Assembly (NCBI RefSeq): GCF_000226095.1
Contig: NC_016477.1
Coordinates: 3,596,001-3,660,000, forward strand
Direction of reading: 5' to 3'
Origin: Thermothelomyces thermophilus ATCC 42464
Lineage: Eukaryota; Ascomycota; Sordariomycetes; Sordariales; Chaetomiaceae
Length of the DNA: 64,000 nucleotides
Shown: in pieces, positions 38,503 through 48,998 of the stretch
Position numbering within the stretch: position 1 is the stretch's first letter
Layout: the number at the start of each line of letters is the position of its first letter
Position numbers and translations under genes: made by a program
The notes under the pieces: generated by a model
Seen by the model: only the letters and a program-made list of their open reading frames with translations
What the model was told of the DNA's origin: nothing
Database searches by the model: none

Positions 38503-41292
38503 TCCCTTAAGTATTGTCTGCTTATAATCTTTATATACTCCCTATCTTACTAGTTAAATATAACTCCGTTTAGAGTTATAGGTAGCTATTATTCTTCTAG
38601 CTAATGTCCGAGTTATGATCTTTATACTATAGTAACCCTAATATTATATCTTTATCGTTACCTATGTCTACGATGCTAAATATAACTACTATAGTCTTCC
38701 CTACTATAGTAATGTCGATTAGTTTAGTCTTCTTATATACCTATTATATTAGAAATAGCCCTTTGACTATGCTATACTTTCGCTTCATTCTCTAGGGTAT
38801 TTGTAGCTAATTTATAAGCATTGGCAAAATCAAGTTTATCTCTGCTCTACTATTTACTAGTACGAGTATTTCGTGCTGTTTCCATTATGCTATTATCTAT
38901 AGTTGCTTGTCTTACCGCCGTTATCTAAAGATTGCGGCGATTTCCTATGTTTCTGCCAGGAGGTCTTGATATAGTGGTCTCTTACGCCAGTTCCTCCTAT
39001 ACTACGCTACTACTTGCTGCTATATAGGTGTTAATGGTTTCCAGGCCCCTCGAAGGGCCCTAACCTGTTTCCTAGGTTAGTGCTAACCTCTTTAGTTATT
39101 TAGCTAATAGTAGCTTTGTCGATCGTACTTATTTCTATAAGCTATTAAGTACTTATAGCTTCCTATTATTAGGTCTGTTTTGCTTTCTATTGTATATACT
39201 ATAGCTTTATCTAAAGTTCCTAAATTCGCGATTTCTTTCCGTCTATATAATAGAGGTAGTCATTGCTCTAGCACAAGTCCTATATGTCTCGTCCTGTTCC
39301 GTAGTACCTAGGCTAGGCTTGTCTTAGAACTATTATAATGCCTTCTAGATTGCGGGCTTCGATCTTCTAGAGCAATTCGGCTGCTCTGTTTCCTATATTG
39401 TAGACCTATTCTATAGGGTGTAAGCTTCTGTCCTCGTTTTCTTGTCGGGTTAGCTAGTAATTGTTTTCGAATTTGTTATAGAAGTGGTATTAGCATCTAT
39501 ATACTATATATTAGAACTAGGGCACTCATATATATGCCTTGTATTAAGAGTATAGTTATATAGCGTTGCCTAGGAGGTATTAGAATTCTTTCCTAAATCC
39601 TTTCTATTATATATAGACTATAGGTACCCTAATGCTAAGGTAGGAATATTTCTTCTAGTAGCTTTCCTATATATACTCGTCTTTTCTATAGTTTATATAT
39701 ATAAACTAGTATTTTAGGTTCTATACATTATTACTAAGTTACTAGTCATCAAGGTACTTAGCATAGCTATTAGGCCTATTATATATTATAGGCTATTCTC
39801 CTTTAATAGTTTCTATAATATATTAGAGTTCCTTTATTTTGTCCCTTATCTTATTACTTTACTAGGTAAGTCGAGTCAAGCGTCTATCCCGTTTATATAG
39901 TTCTATATTAAGTTAGAAGACTTTATTATAGTACTATTCGATTCGTTCTTAGAAGAATAGAATATTAGGTCTAGGTCTTTCGATTCCTTAGGTATTAGTT
40001 GTCTATAATCTATCTCGCTTCTATATAACTATAAAACCCTACTGCCTTAAGGCTAGGAGAATCGAAACTAGCGGTGCATATTCTCCTACTATGTCCTATT
40101 CGGCAAGACCTATCTCTAGGTCTATAGTAACCAGTTCGGAGTACAGTGCTTGTTTGTCTTTACTATTACTATTATATCCGAGACTATCCGTATTACTACC
40201 CTTGTCTTTATAGCCTATAGCCGCTACTTTAATGACGTCCTTAGTAGTTTTGTCGATAGCCGTAATTTCCTTTCTAGGGACTATCTTCTACTCTTTCTTT
40301 GGGCTTTGACATTCTTGCTTATAGTGCCCTTTCTTTCTGTAGTTATAGTAAGTAATATTAGACTTGTCTTTAGTTATCTTCTTCTGGTCCTACTTCTATA
40401 CTATATCTATATCTATAGCTCTAAGGTACGTCCTATATAAGGTATTGATATACGTTTGCTTTTTCTTGTTATTAGCCTTAACTATAGTTCTATTTATTTA
40501 ACCTTGTTTCCACTACTCCTATATATAGAGTCAATTATTGATTCTAATGGCCTATATAATATATTTATCCAGGGTCTTAGGCCGATTATACTTATATAGC
40601 TTGTTTTTAACCTTTTCCTTTAAGCTATTATAAAATAACTATATTAATGCCCTATTATTAAGCTAAGACTTAAGTATATCCTATCTAAATTATATAGTAT
40701 AAGAGGCTACTAACTTAGCCTATCAGAGATTAGCAAGTCTTTCTTATATATAAATCTTCTTATCTTTATTACTAAAAACCTTCTAAAGCTCTTCTTCGAA
40801 ACGGTTATAAGATTAAAAGACTATTTATATAAATATATCTTAGTTATCTTTATCTTCCTTAGTAAGATAGTTATTCTATATAGGCTTAAACTATCTAAGT
40901 ACCTTACCCTCTAGTCTTATAGCTATATAAAGGACTTTAGCTTTATTATCTAGAAACTTATTATCATTAAGCTAGAAGTAAGATTAGAGGTTTATTAGGA
41001 ATCCTATAAGATCTTCTTTAGTTCTTCTATATTTACTAGGTAGTTCGATCTTAATATAGCTTGCTTTAGCGCCCTCGAATGCCTTAATTTTAGTATAGGC
41101 CTTATTAACCAGTTTCTATAAGTGCTTTTCGCCATTCTCGAGTTCCTTAATTCGAGCTTAAGCAGCCTTATCTCTCTAGTCTAACTTCTAGATTCGCTAA
41201 TAGAGTTAACCAAGCTAGGTAAGTAGCTATTTAACTATAATGTTAGTAGCTATATCAATATCAAGGTCGAAGTTACCTCCGTTCTAAACTAT
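38503..41292 (-). pseudogene. gypsy E gag and protease part, decayed
   Basis: Reverse strand: gag start near 41,292, zinc knuckle near 40,310-40,350, extra segment to about 39,000, protease near 38,820-38,860. Stops are RIP-type. Confidence 0.8.
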
Positions 41293-41303
41293 AATAGAAT
41301 AAA

Positions 41304-41319
41304 GGGAGTAATAGCAACG
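41304..41319 (-). promoter_or_regulatory. primer-binding site of gypsy E, variant form
   Basis: Plus-strand GGGAGTAATAGCAACG beside the 5' LTR. Twelve bases (AGTAATAGCAAC) recur in sense in the E LTR (26818-26829; RIP-altered at 41491-41502). The other subfamilies have AGTAGTAA or AGTGGTAA at both places. Confidence 0.5.
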
Positions 41320-41772
41320 TGTGACAAACCTAACTTAGACTTTTTCTAAAAGGGTTTAGACAAAGGTAGATTAAGTAGGACAAGTAGATAGGTCGTCTAA
41401 GAGATTTGGTAAAGCTAAAGGGTTTATAACAATACTAGAGTTATCTCTTATAGTAGTTAGCAATACTTGATATAAGTACTATAATTATAGGTTACTATTA
41501 CTAGTAAACTCCTAGAGTTTACTATAATAAGTGACTATTTATATATATATATACTTCTGTCGGTTGCTTATAGTCCCCTTCTATCCTGTCCTTAGATCGC
41601 CTTTAGTAGCTAGCTATCCTCTGCTATCTTTCCCTTTTTGGCAATTGTTCGCCTATGGTAGCCCGTGCTCCCTAGCGATCCCGTGTCAGCCTCGCTTCGT
41701 ACCCTTCTTGATTGGTGGTTCATTTAGCCTGCTATACCTAACCGGGTCGCGGTATATGGTTGGCTTGTGATA
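41320..41772 (-). repeat. 5' LTR of gypsy element E
   Basis: 453 bp, TGTGACAAACC to CTTGTGATA, followed by TAAAT. Confidence 0.93.
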
Positions 41773-42330
41773 TAAATCCCTTATTAACCTAATATAAGAA
41801 GTAAGATTACTATTATAGTTAATATAAGTATTATAAAAGCTATTAGACGTATAGGTAATTAGTATATATCTCTTTATACTTATAGGAACTATAGGTATAA
41901 TAGTAATAGTAGGAGCTAATGTTAGAATAATTATAATATTTGCTAAAAGAATATTCTACTAAAGCTAACTATATATATATTCTATAAGATATCTTATAAA
42001 GCTTACTAATAGTAATGTTACTATATTTAGTTAGCTTAAACGATCTTAATATAACTAGTAAAGCGCTAGAAAACTATAAAACTAGTATAAAACTAATTAA
42101 ACAGAGATAATAGGAATACTTATAGTTTAGAAGCTTTAGTATACTTACACTTTCAAGGCATTATAAGAGCAGGAGTCAACCTACTAGTAGTTATAATGTT
42201 CGCGATAGGTATATCTAATAAGTTATTTATTAATTCGAGCATAGGAAGCATTATCCTATTATTATTATCATAATTAAAACTAGTAATACTATCACTACTA
42301 TAGTTATAATAGCTATATTTAATCTATAGC
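41773..42330. other. AT-rich RIP-affected flank, no element recognised
   Basis: Continues the sequence interrupted by E at 26646. Very TA-rich, no frame or motif that I recognise on either strand. Ends where base composition returns to normal. Confidence 0.5.
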
Positions 42331-43547
42331 TTCAAAGGAATCGCTCTACTATACTCGACTCTTTCAGACTTCCGAATACAGAAGGCAGGCCTGCTAAAGG
42401 AGCTATCGAGGTAAGAGCGACAAAAGATATAACACCAAGAATAGTATCACTACAAAGCGTAGTTAAACGACTATCGCCTTTAACTAGGGGGTATGTCAGA
42501 AGCTGTAGAGCTTCCAAACGTATTAGCCACGCGTTTGCCATAGCTATATAATGTTGTTTAACGCATTGGCTAGTCCCTTTGTCTATAAATACCACTCTTT
42601 TTGTCTCCTTTGTAGATAGTTTCAATAAGGCACTCTTTCCTTCGTACAGCTACCTACTACAAACACTGCTTTCAACGCTCCTGGAGCTCCTACTGCGTTC
42701 GGCAATATCCGTGCAGATGAATGAATGCAGGATAAGAAGCAGAGCCCTGTCAAAAGCCATAATAAGTAGATTTGAAACTCGTGCTGCAGCAGAAACTCAA
42801 AAAAAGAAGCTTTTTCCAAAGATAAGGTAGCAATGCCTCAGACTTGGGCGCATCAGTGGTGGCAAGCTAATGTAACCACTTGAGCATCTAATTATCGGGA
42901 GGTAGGCTCATGGACGGAAGGGTTTTTCATTTGGTACCAGCCGGCAACAGCATGGAGTGCTCTCAGCAAGGAGTTACCCAGAATGCTACATTCAAGCCCC
43001 CGAGACGTATGAGCTCCCAGATTGCCGGGACCACTATTAAACAGGCCATGATCTAAAAACTAATCCTCTCCGGCGTAGAATATTCAAGCTGTCGTATGGC
43101 ATTGTACTGCCTAGTTAGGTACTTTAGGTATACTTAGCCATCGAGGAGCTGACAATACAAGAGGAATCTCCTGAGTGGCTGGAATACTGGTGAGCTAAAT
43201 ACCTAAACATGCGTATTGGGAGTCTCGGACAGAATCATGGAAGTGAATCTCGATGTTAAGTCACATTGCGCTCTGTAGTCTGCCACGCCGCCCATGCACG
43301 CTAGGTAAGCTCGATCGCTATGCTATGATAATGAGTATGATAAGCCTATTGCAACGCAATTGTCGCACAGGCTGCTGCACCGCCGCCTTGAATCGGGGTA
43401 TCCTCCAAACAAGTCACCTCTGACCACCGTGCGCCCACCACCACCACCACCATCAACAACAACAAGAAGCACCCGCTTGGATCCAGTCTCACTGTATCAT
43501 CCTCCTCTCTAAACAAGACAAAAAAAAAAAACAACAACCGCGGCCCT
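42331..43547. other. transition zone and 3' flank of the Mcp1-like gene
   Basis: About 1.2 kb of ordinary composition with no supported gene. Open stretches at 42,332-42,830 begin only at TTG codons and show no family motif. Probably holds the 3' UTR of the Mcp1-like gene near its right end. Confidence 0.5.
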
Positions 43548-44674
43548 TCAAAAGCCGGGCACCTTGCTATAGAGTCCGTCATAGAGCGTCCCAACCCAGC
43601 CCAAGGTCGGCCCGCCGCGCGCGACGATGCCGAGGCCGCCGGCGGCCCAGAGCGCGGTGGCGGCGAGGGCGACGGCGTTGATGGCGACCAGCCTCCTCCG
43701 GCGCGCCTTCTTGGCGGCGCGGTCGACGGCCCGGTTCCCCGTCGGGCGGTCGAGCACCCAGCCGGCGCCCTGTGCGAGGCCGACCCACCTGGCCCAGCCC
43801 CAGACCATGTGGCCGCAGCCGGCGCCGAGGAGGAGGGCGTAGGCGAGCCAGGAGACGGCGCCGTGGCGGGCGAAGCCGTGCGCGACGTAGGCGAGGCCGA
43901 TGTTGGCGCTGTCGCCCTCCACCGCGAGCGGCAGGCCCCGGTTCATCCACGCGTGCGCGGCCAGCGCGCCGGCGAAGACGTACCCGGACAGGGAGATGTT
44001 GCTGAGCGGGGGCCAGCCCGAGTACCGCGCCGCGGCGGCGGTGGCGGAAGAAGGGGAAGGCAAAGGCAAAGGCAGCGGCAGCGGCAGCGACGGCGGGGGC
44101 TTGTCGCCGTAGTAGCGGCGGCGGTTCTGGGCGCGGCGGACCAGGCGCAGGGCCACGCCGGAGCCGACGTGGGCCAGCACGGGCAGGAAGACCAGGAGGG
44201 GCTCCGAGAGCGGGGTCTGGTAGATCTCGCGGGCGAGCAGCAGGTACGACTCGGACGCGGGCACGGACCGGGCCGCGAGGGGGATCAGGGAGGTCGTGGC
44301 GAGGTGGAGGGCGCCGAAGAGGCCGAAGGTGTAGGACGAGTAGCGCTGGATGCGGGTCACTAGAGAGCACAGCAGACTTAGAGTTAGTTCCTTTTTGTCT
44401 TTCTTTCTGCTGTTAAATTCGTGGAAGGGGAAACGGGGGAAGGCGTACGGTAGTAGATGGCTCCATGGCCGCTCCCACTTAGGCCGAGAGCGGTGGTGGA
44501 AGGAGAAGAGGACGGGAGAGACGGTGTCGAGCCGGCGGCTGGCCCGTCGGGCTGTTGCGGGAGCGGTGGGAGGTCCTTGTTCGTGTCTGGGGGGTCCATG
44601 GGCGCCGGGTCGAGCTCCATCAGCGACAGAAGGGTGGCCTCCGACGCCTTCGATCGTAATGATTGATTGTCCAT
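43548..44674 (-). CDS. mcp1: Mcp1-like mitochondrial outer-membrane protein (DUF1691 family)
   Basis: Two exons, 44449-44674 and 43548-44359, give 345 residues. The 89-bp intron (GTACGC...CTCTAG, branch ACTAAC) joins Y-Y-L to T-R-I-Q-R-Y-S-S-Y, the conserved start of the Mcp1 membrane domain. The protein has a Ser/Pro-rich N-terminus, then about five hydrophobic helices with conserved His in A-L-H-L-A, L-A-H-V-G-S-G, A-A-H-A-W and C-G-H-M-V-W-G-W, a layout reminiscent of cytochrome b-like four-helix proteins. A Pro-Leu repeat (P-L-P-L-P-L-P) lies in the loop after helix 2. In yeast Mcp1 sits in the mitochondrial outer membrane and recruits Vps13. An upstream ATG at 44728 would add 18 residues; I prefer 44674. 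It shares a 420-bp divergent promoter with the next gene. Confidence 0.8.
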
Positions 44675-45094
44675 GATGGCGGGGAACCGCGGCCCTCGCA
44701 GTCCGCCGGGGTGGAGTGGAGGGTACACTGGCTGGTGTTGCTGGTCTTTCGGGTTGTGCGTTTCACTGCATTTCTGTTGGGCCTGGGGCGGTTGCAGTTT
44801 GGTTGAGCCGGCATCTTGGCAGAGACCCCGAGAGGCGGCAGGGCCAGCCGAACCGCTTACTTACCTTACCCCACAGCGCTTGCACAGGGGCGTCTCTTGG
44901 CACACATCAGCGCTTGACACCGAATCCTTGCAACAGCAGGCAGGCAGTTCGATCAACTTTCAGCCTCGACTCTTCACAAAGTGCCGACTGCATATTTATC
45001 GCAACAATACAGAGCCGTTAACGGGGCTATCGTGCTGCTTCCCACCGCACAAACCAAACAACCATATTCATCACATAGAAGAAGAACCACCAAA
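44675..45094. promoter_or_regulatory. divergent intergenic region, Mcp1-like / C2H2 gene
   Basis: 420 bp containing the two 5' UTRs and promoters. Pyrimidine-rich tracts but no clear TATA box. No other gene seen. Confidence 0.5.
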
Positions 45095-45740
45095 ATGCCA
45101 CCGGTAAGACTACATCTTTCCTTTTTTTTTCCCTCCCTTTCCCATTTCACCCCGCGCCCTCGCTTCTGTGTTTCTTTCGTTCGGTCTCCTAACGGAAGAA
45201 ACTATCTCGCAGCGCCACCAAACTCTCCCCCCGGCGCAGACGTCGTCGGCGCGCGAAGCCATGCAGTCCTTTTACTGCCAGCTCTGCCAGAAGGGCTACT
45301 CGCGCATGAACGAATACGAAGCCCACCTCAGCAGCTACGACCACAGCCACAAGCAGCGGCTCAAGGACATGAAGGCCATGGTGCGCGACCCGACCGCCGC
45401 CGCCCGCGCCCGGCGCCAGGAGCAGAAGGCCGACGGCGTCATCAGCATTAAGCTGGGAGCCGCGGCGGGCGCAGGAGCAGGAGCGGGAGCAGGAGCAGGA
45501 GCGGGAGCCGGCGGCGGGTTCAAGAAGGGCGGGTTCAAAAAGGCCGGGTTCAAGGCCGCCTTTGTGCCCGTCGGAGGAAGCGCAGCTCCGGCGGCGAAGG
45601 AGGAGCAGAAACAGGACGAGCAAGAAGCGAAGCCGAGTTTGCCGGCGGCGGCGGCGGCGGCGGTGAAAAGTGACCTGGTGGAGAGCGACACCGAGGATGA
45701 AGGGTATGAGGTATATGACCCGCGCAAGCCTACAGACTGA
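45095..45740 (+). CDS. GPATCH8/ZNF804-type C2H2 zinc-finger protein
   Basis: The first exon codes for only three residues, M-P-P (45095-45103). A 109-bp intron (GTAAGA...CTCGCAG) leads to exon 2 (45213-45740), 178 residues in all. An alternative acceptor further right would drop eight residues. The N-terminal half holds one C2H2 finger, C-Q-L-C-x12-H-x5-H, followed by K-Q-R-L-K-D-M-K, the signature of the single finger in human GPATCH8 and ZNF804. No G-patch is present here. After it come a Gly-Ala repeat (45,463-45,515), a tandem G-F-K-K/A repeat, and an acidic Ser-Asp-Thr-Glu-Asp tail near the C-terminus suited to CK2 phosphorylation. A nuclear, RNA-processing role is plausible from the family but not shown. 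Convergent with the transcription factor gene, 272 bp apart. Confidence 0.8.
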
Positions 45741-46012
45741 AGGAGGGAGTTAGGCGAGCAGGGAAGAAGCAGAGACGGCCCCAACAGCAACAGGCACCAT
45801 CTCGGATGGGATTTTCGAAGACGGTCCTCGAAGACGAGGAGGCTATCCAGACGATAACACACTCGTCGATGACGAGACCACCACCTTCCGAGGACAGAAT
45901 TCTTTATTACGCCTTCCAGACCGCCACCCCTTTGACAACGCCAAACACCGACAAAAAAACAAGCCAGCCATTCTGCTTATACACACATACACACCCGACC
46001 ACGGGAAACCTT

Positions 46013-47054
46013 TTACTGCCCTCCCATAGCCGTCCACATACGCGGCTCGAACTCGGACAGATCCTCCTCCAGCAGTCCCAGGATGTGGGTATTCCCCGAA
46101 AACCAGTTGCCCAGCTCGCTCGCCTGGGCGGCGACACCGAGACCCGCGGCCGCCATGCCGCCGCCAAACTGTCCAGAGGCCGCCCCGGCCGGGGGGGTGT
46201 TCCCGGCGGCACCACCAGCACCGCCAAACTGGGGCATGAAGCCGAGCTGGCTCAGGTACATGTCGATGTTGTCGCCGACCATGGCCATGTCCTGGTCGCG
46301 CATGTGGGGCTCCTGCTGGCGCTGGGCCTTGGCGCGGATGCAGAGGCTGGCCACGTTGTGCAGCACCTGGCAGATGCGGTGGAACTTGGCGACGGCCTCG
46401 GACGCGTCGCACACGGGCTGCAGCGATTCGACAAAGTCGGCGAGGCGCCGCAGGTCCGCCTCGTCCGACGTCTCGACGATGTGGCAGAAGAGGATGATGA
46501 CGGGCGTGAAGGGGACGTAGATGATGTTCCTGTTTTTTTTTTTTTGGGTGGGGGTTTGTTGTTAGAGAGAAACGGCGACAGGAGACAACCGTGTCGGGTT
46601 GTGCATGATGTGCTGGAGGGAATCATTTCTCAAATAGAAGGGGAGAGGGAAGAAGAGGGAAAGGAATGAAAAAAAAAAATTACCATCGGATACACCCTGC
46701 TCTGACAGCTAGGCTGTCGCCCGCCATCTCCATGTACTCCTGGTGGCACGCAAAGGCCTGGCGCGCCGCGTGGATGCACTCCTGGTTGAAGGTGCTGGGC
46801 GACCCGGGCGGGCTGGGGATGGCGCGGTAGACGAGCGTCAGGGCCGACCAGTGCATCAGCTCGTCGCCCAGGATGGCCATGTCCATGGGGAACGGGCTGT
46901 TGGCGTCGAACTTGACGCCGCGCATCTTCTCCCGCGTGTGTCGCATCAGCGGCTCTTGCTCCTTGGCTAGGTCAACTGCAGCGCCCGAGTTAATTAATTT
47001 ATATTATATTAGGTGAGGAGGCAAAGAATCAAACGAAGAGGGGAGTGTTCGACG

Positions 47055-47094
<40 letters not shown>

Positions 47095-48998
47095 CAACGT
47101 ACGCATCGTCTGGACGAGCTGCCTGGCGCTCTCGGCCCTACTCTCCTGCGGCCGGGCCAGCGCGGCGGGGCTGTAGAGCTGCTCATACGCCCTCCCGAGG
47201 AAGTCGGCGTACGAGATCCACTGGTTCAGGACGACGCGCCAGGACGTGTCGGGCAGGTCGATGCCGTCGCCCAGGCCCCGGCGCACCGTGATGTCGTAGT
47301 CCTGGATGACGGGGGCGCGGCCGGAGCGGATGGACAGCGCCTTGTCGAGCAGGTAGGCCGACCAGAAGAGGACGGCCTTGGCGGCCGTGTCGGCGCCGCC
47401 GCCGCTCATCCGATGGTACCCGAGATTCTGACACAGCGTGGCCGCCTTGGTGTTGAGGTCCCGCGCGAGCGAGAACTTGGAGATCTCGATGGCGTAGATG
47501 GCCTGGCAAGGTCGTCATCATCAGCGGGAAAGCACGATTTTTAGAGTTAGAAAAAAGAAAAAAAGAGAGAGAGACACGCACGCCCAACAACAAAAGTTCG
47601 ATGCTCTCCTTGCGCGCCGGCATCAGCAGCGGCAAGTTGGTCAGGGCGGTCTCGAGGTTGTCGCGGCAGAGGGACTGGTACTCGAGAAGCTGCGTCCGTT
47701 GCGGCCCTTCGGCCAGCGAGGCCTTCTCCTGCAGCAAGAAGTACAGCCCGGCATTGACGACGCCCCACGACATGAGGCTGAAGTCCTCGGTGGCGAAGTA
47801 GACCTTGCTACACCGCTCGGCAAAGTTCTCGGCCGCGACAAAGGTGCAGATAGTCGCGAAGCTTGCGAGGCCGGCGTCTGCGGAAACGTGGGGTGTCAAT
47901 GTCTGCTGGTAATTATGTCTTATAGTACCTTATTTGACCAGGGAAAGGGGAAAGGGGAAAGGGGAAAGGGGGAAAGTAGTGAGGGAGGGGGGTGTGCGGG
48001 TCAACCTTTGGCCTCGCGCAGGGCGGCAACGACGACGTGGGCCGGCGGCATGGGAAGGTCGCGTAGCCCGCCTTTCGGCAGCGGCTTCGCGTTCACGAAG
48101 CGGGACTCGTGGGGGCTAGGCCGGTTCTGCATGCTGACGATCTGCTGGAGCGAGGACAGGGCGGACTGCATGTCGGGCTCGAGATCCGGGGGGAGCGTCC
48201 GGGTCACCGTGTTCTCGAGAAACTCGCTCGCGAAGGCGGTCTGGGCGGTCATGGAGGAGTCCCCTTCGAATGCCGAGACGGCGTCGTCGTCGTTGTCGAT
48301 GCCGTACACAATGTCGGTGCTGTCCGCGGCTGGTGACGCGTTCGAGACGGGGCCGGCGGGTGCGCTGTCGGCGGCCGACACCGACATCGAAGGGCTCCTG
48401 CTGTGGATGGAAACGGTCAACTCGCGGAGCATGTTCTCGATGTTGGTGAGGCGGGACTCGAAATGGTCTATCTTGCGCTCACTGTCGTTACGTGACGAGG
48501 AGGGGAAAGGGGGCATGTTGTTAGTATCGCCATCGACGGAGACAAACAAGACCGCACCCGGGATCTCAGCAGCCTCACTATTGGGTCGAGATCAGCACCC
48601 GCTGGCGGGCTTCCTTGGGTCTCTGCCCGACACCGGTCGAACTACATGTCCGGTTCGCAGTCCTGCAGTTGGAACATGGTGACTCCTTATCGCATCGGAT
48701 CTGAAAACAAAATCAAAACCAGTCTCAGCTTCCGATGTCAAGTGAGCGAGCGTCTCACAACGGGGAACCTGCTGCATCAAGAGACACGAATCGCCGAGCG
48801 ACTCCGTTCGGGAGGGCTATTACTTGCCTTGCGGAGGCGGCATTGATCACACTTCACCGGGCCAGTCGAGTCAGCATCGACCATTGATTAGATTCCTAGC
48901 TAAAGACCGCGGTAGAAAATGAGAGGGGCCACCGCAGCCGAGTGACTTACAGCTCTCTTGGCCGTTGTATCGCCTTCGTTGGTGTCACCCTCCACCAT
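46013..48998 (-). CDS. Zn2Cys6 fungal transcription factor, eight exons
   Basis: Exons 48951-48998, 48828-48851, 48579-48700, 48006-48481, 47582-47877, 47103-47502, 46684-46975 and 46013-46529 join to 724 residues without a stop. The zinc cluster starts at residue 17: C-D-Q-C-R-L-R-K-I-R-C-D, then P-C-S-N-C and R-T-C. It is followed by a basic linker and a coiled coil (Y-E-R-K-I-D-H-F-E...). The fungal_trans domain covers the middle, with F-A-T-E-D-F-S-L, L-A-R-D-L-N-T-K-A-A and A-Y-L-L-D-K-A-L-S-I-R-S-G-R. The C-terminus ends near G-L-L-E-E-D-L-S. The 24-nt second exon and a GC-AG intron inside the zinc cluster are unusual. A start at 48884 would skip exon 1 but gives a less typical sequence before the first Cys. 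It neighbours a copper amine oxidase gene; a regulatory link is only a guess. Confidence 0.85.
47055..47092. repeat. A38/T38 homopolymer in an intron
   Basis: An uninterrupted run of 38 A on the plus strand, lying in the intron 46976-47102 of the transcription factor gene, 9 bases after the donor GT on the transcript strand. Confidence 0.95.

Larger units (their letters stand above)
38503..41772 (-). mobile_element. Gypsy element E, 5' arm
   Basis: Continues E after the B insertion: protease, extra gag segment and gag on the minus strand, then the 5' LTR. The join of 30948 and 38508 restores the sequence seen uninterrupted near 21,850 in D. Confidence 0.93.

Noticed and set aside
42332-42830. 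Open frames of 65-97 codons on both strands near the boundary
   Set aside because: They begin at TTG rather than ATG, show no motif or splice support, and overlap each other.
43579-44370. Arg/Pro-rich 263-codon frame and plus-strand frames over the Mcp1-like gene
   Set aside because: Out-of-frame readings of a GC-rich gene; composition is typical of shifted frames.
47055-47092. A38 run as the tail of a retroposed copy (processed pseudogene or LINE end)
   Set aside because: No target duplication or retroposed body adjoins it; it lies inside a spliceable intron with good donor and acceptor.
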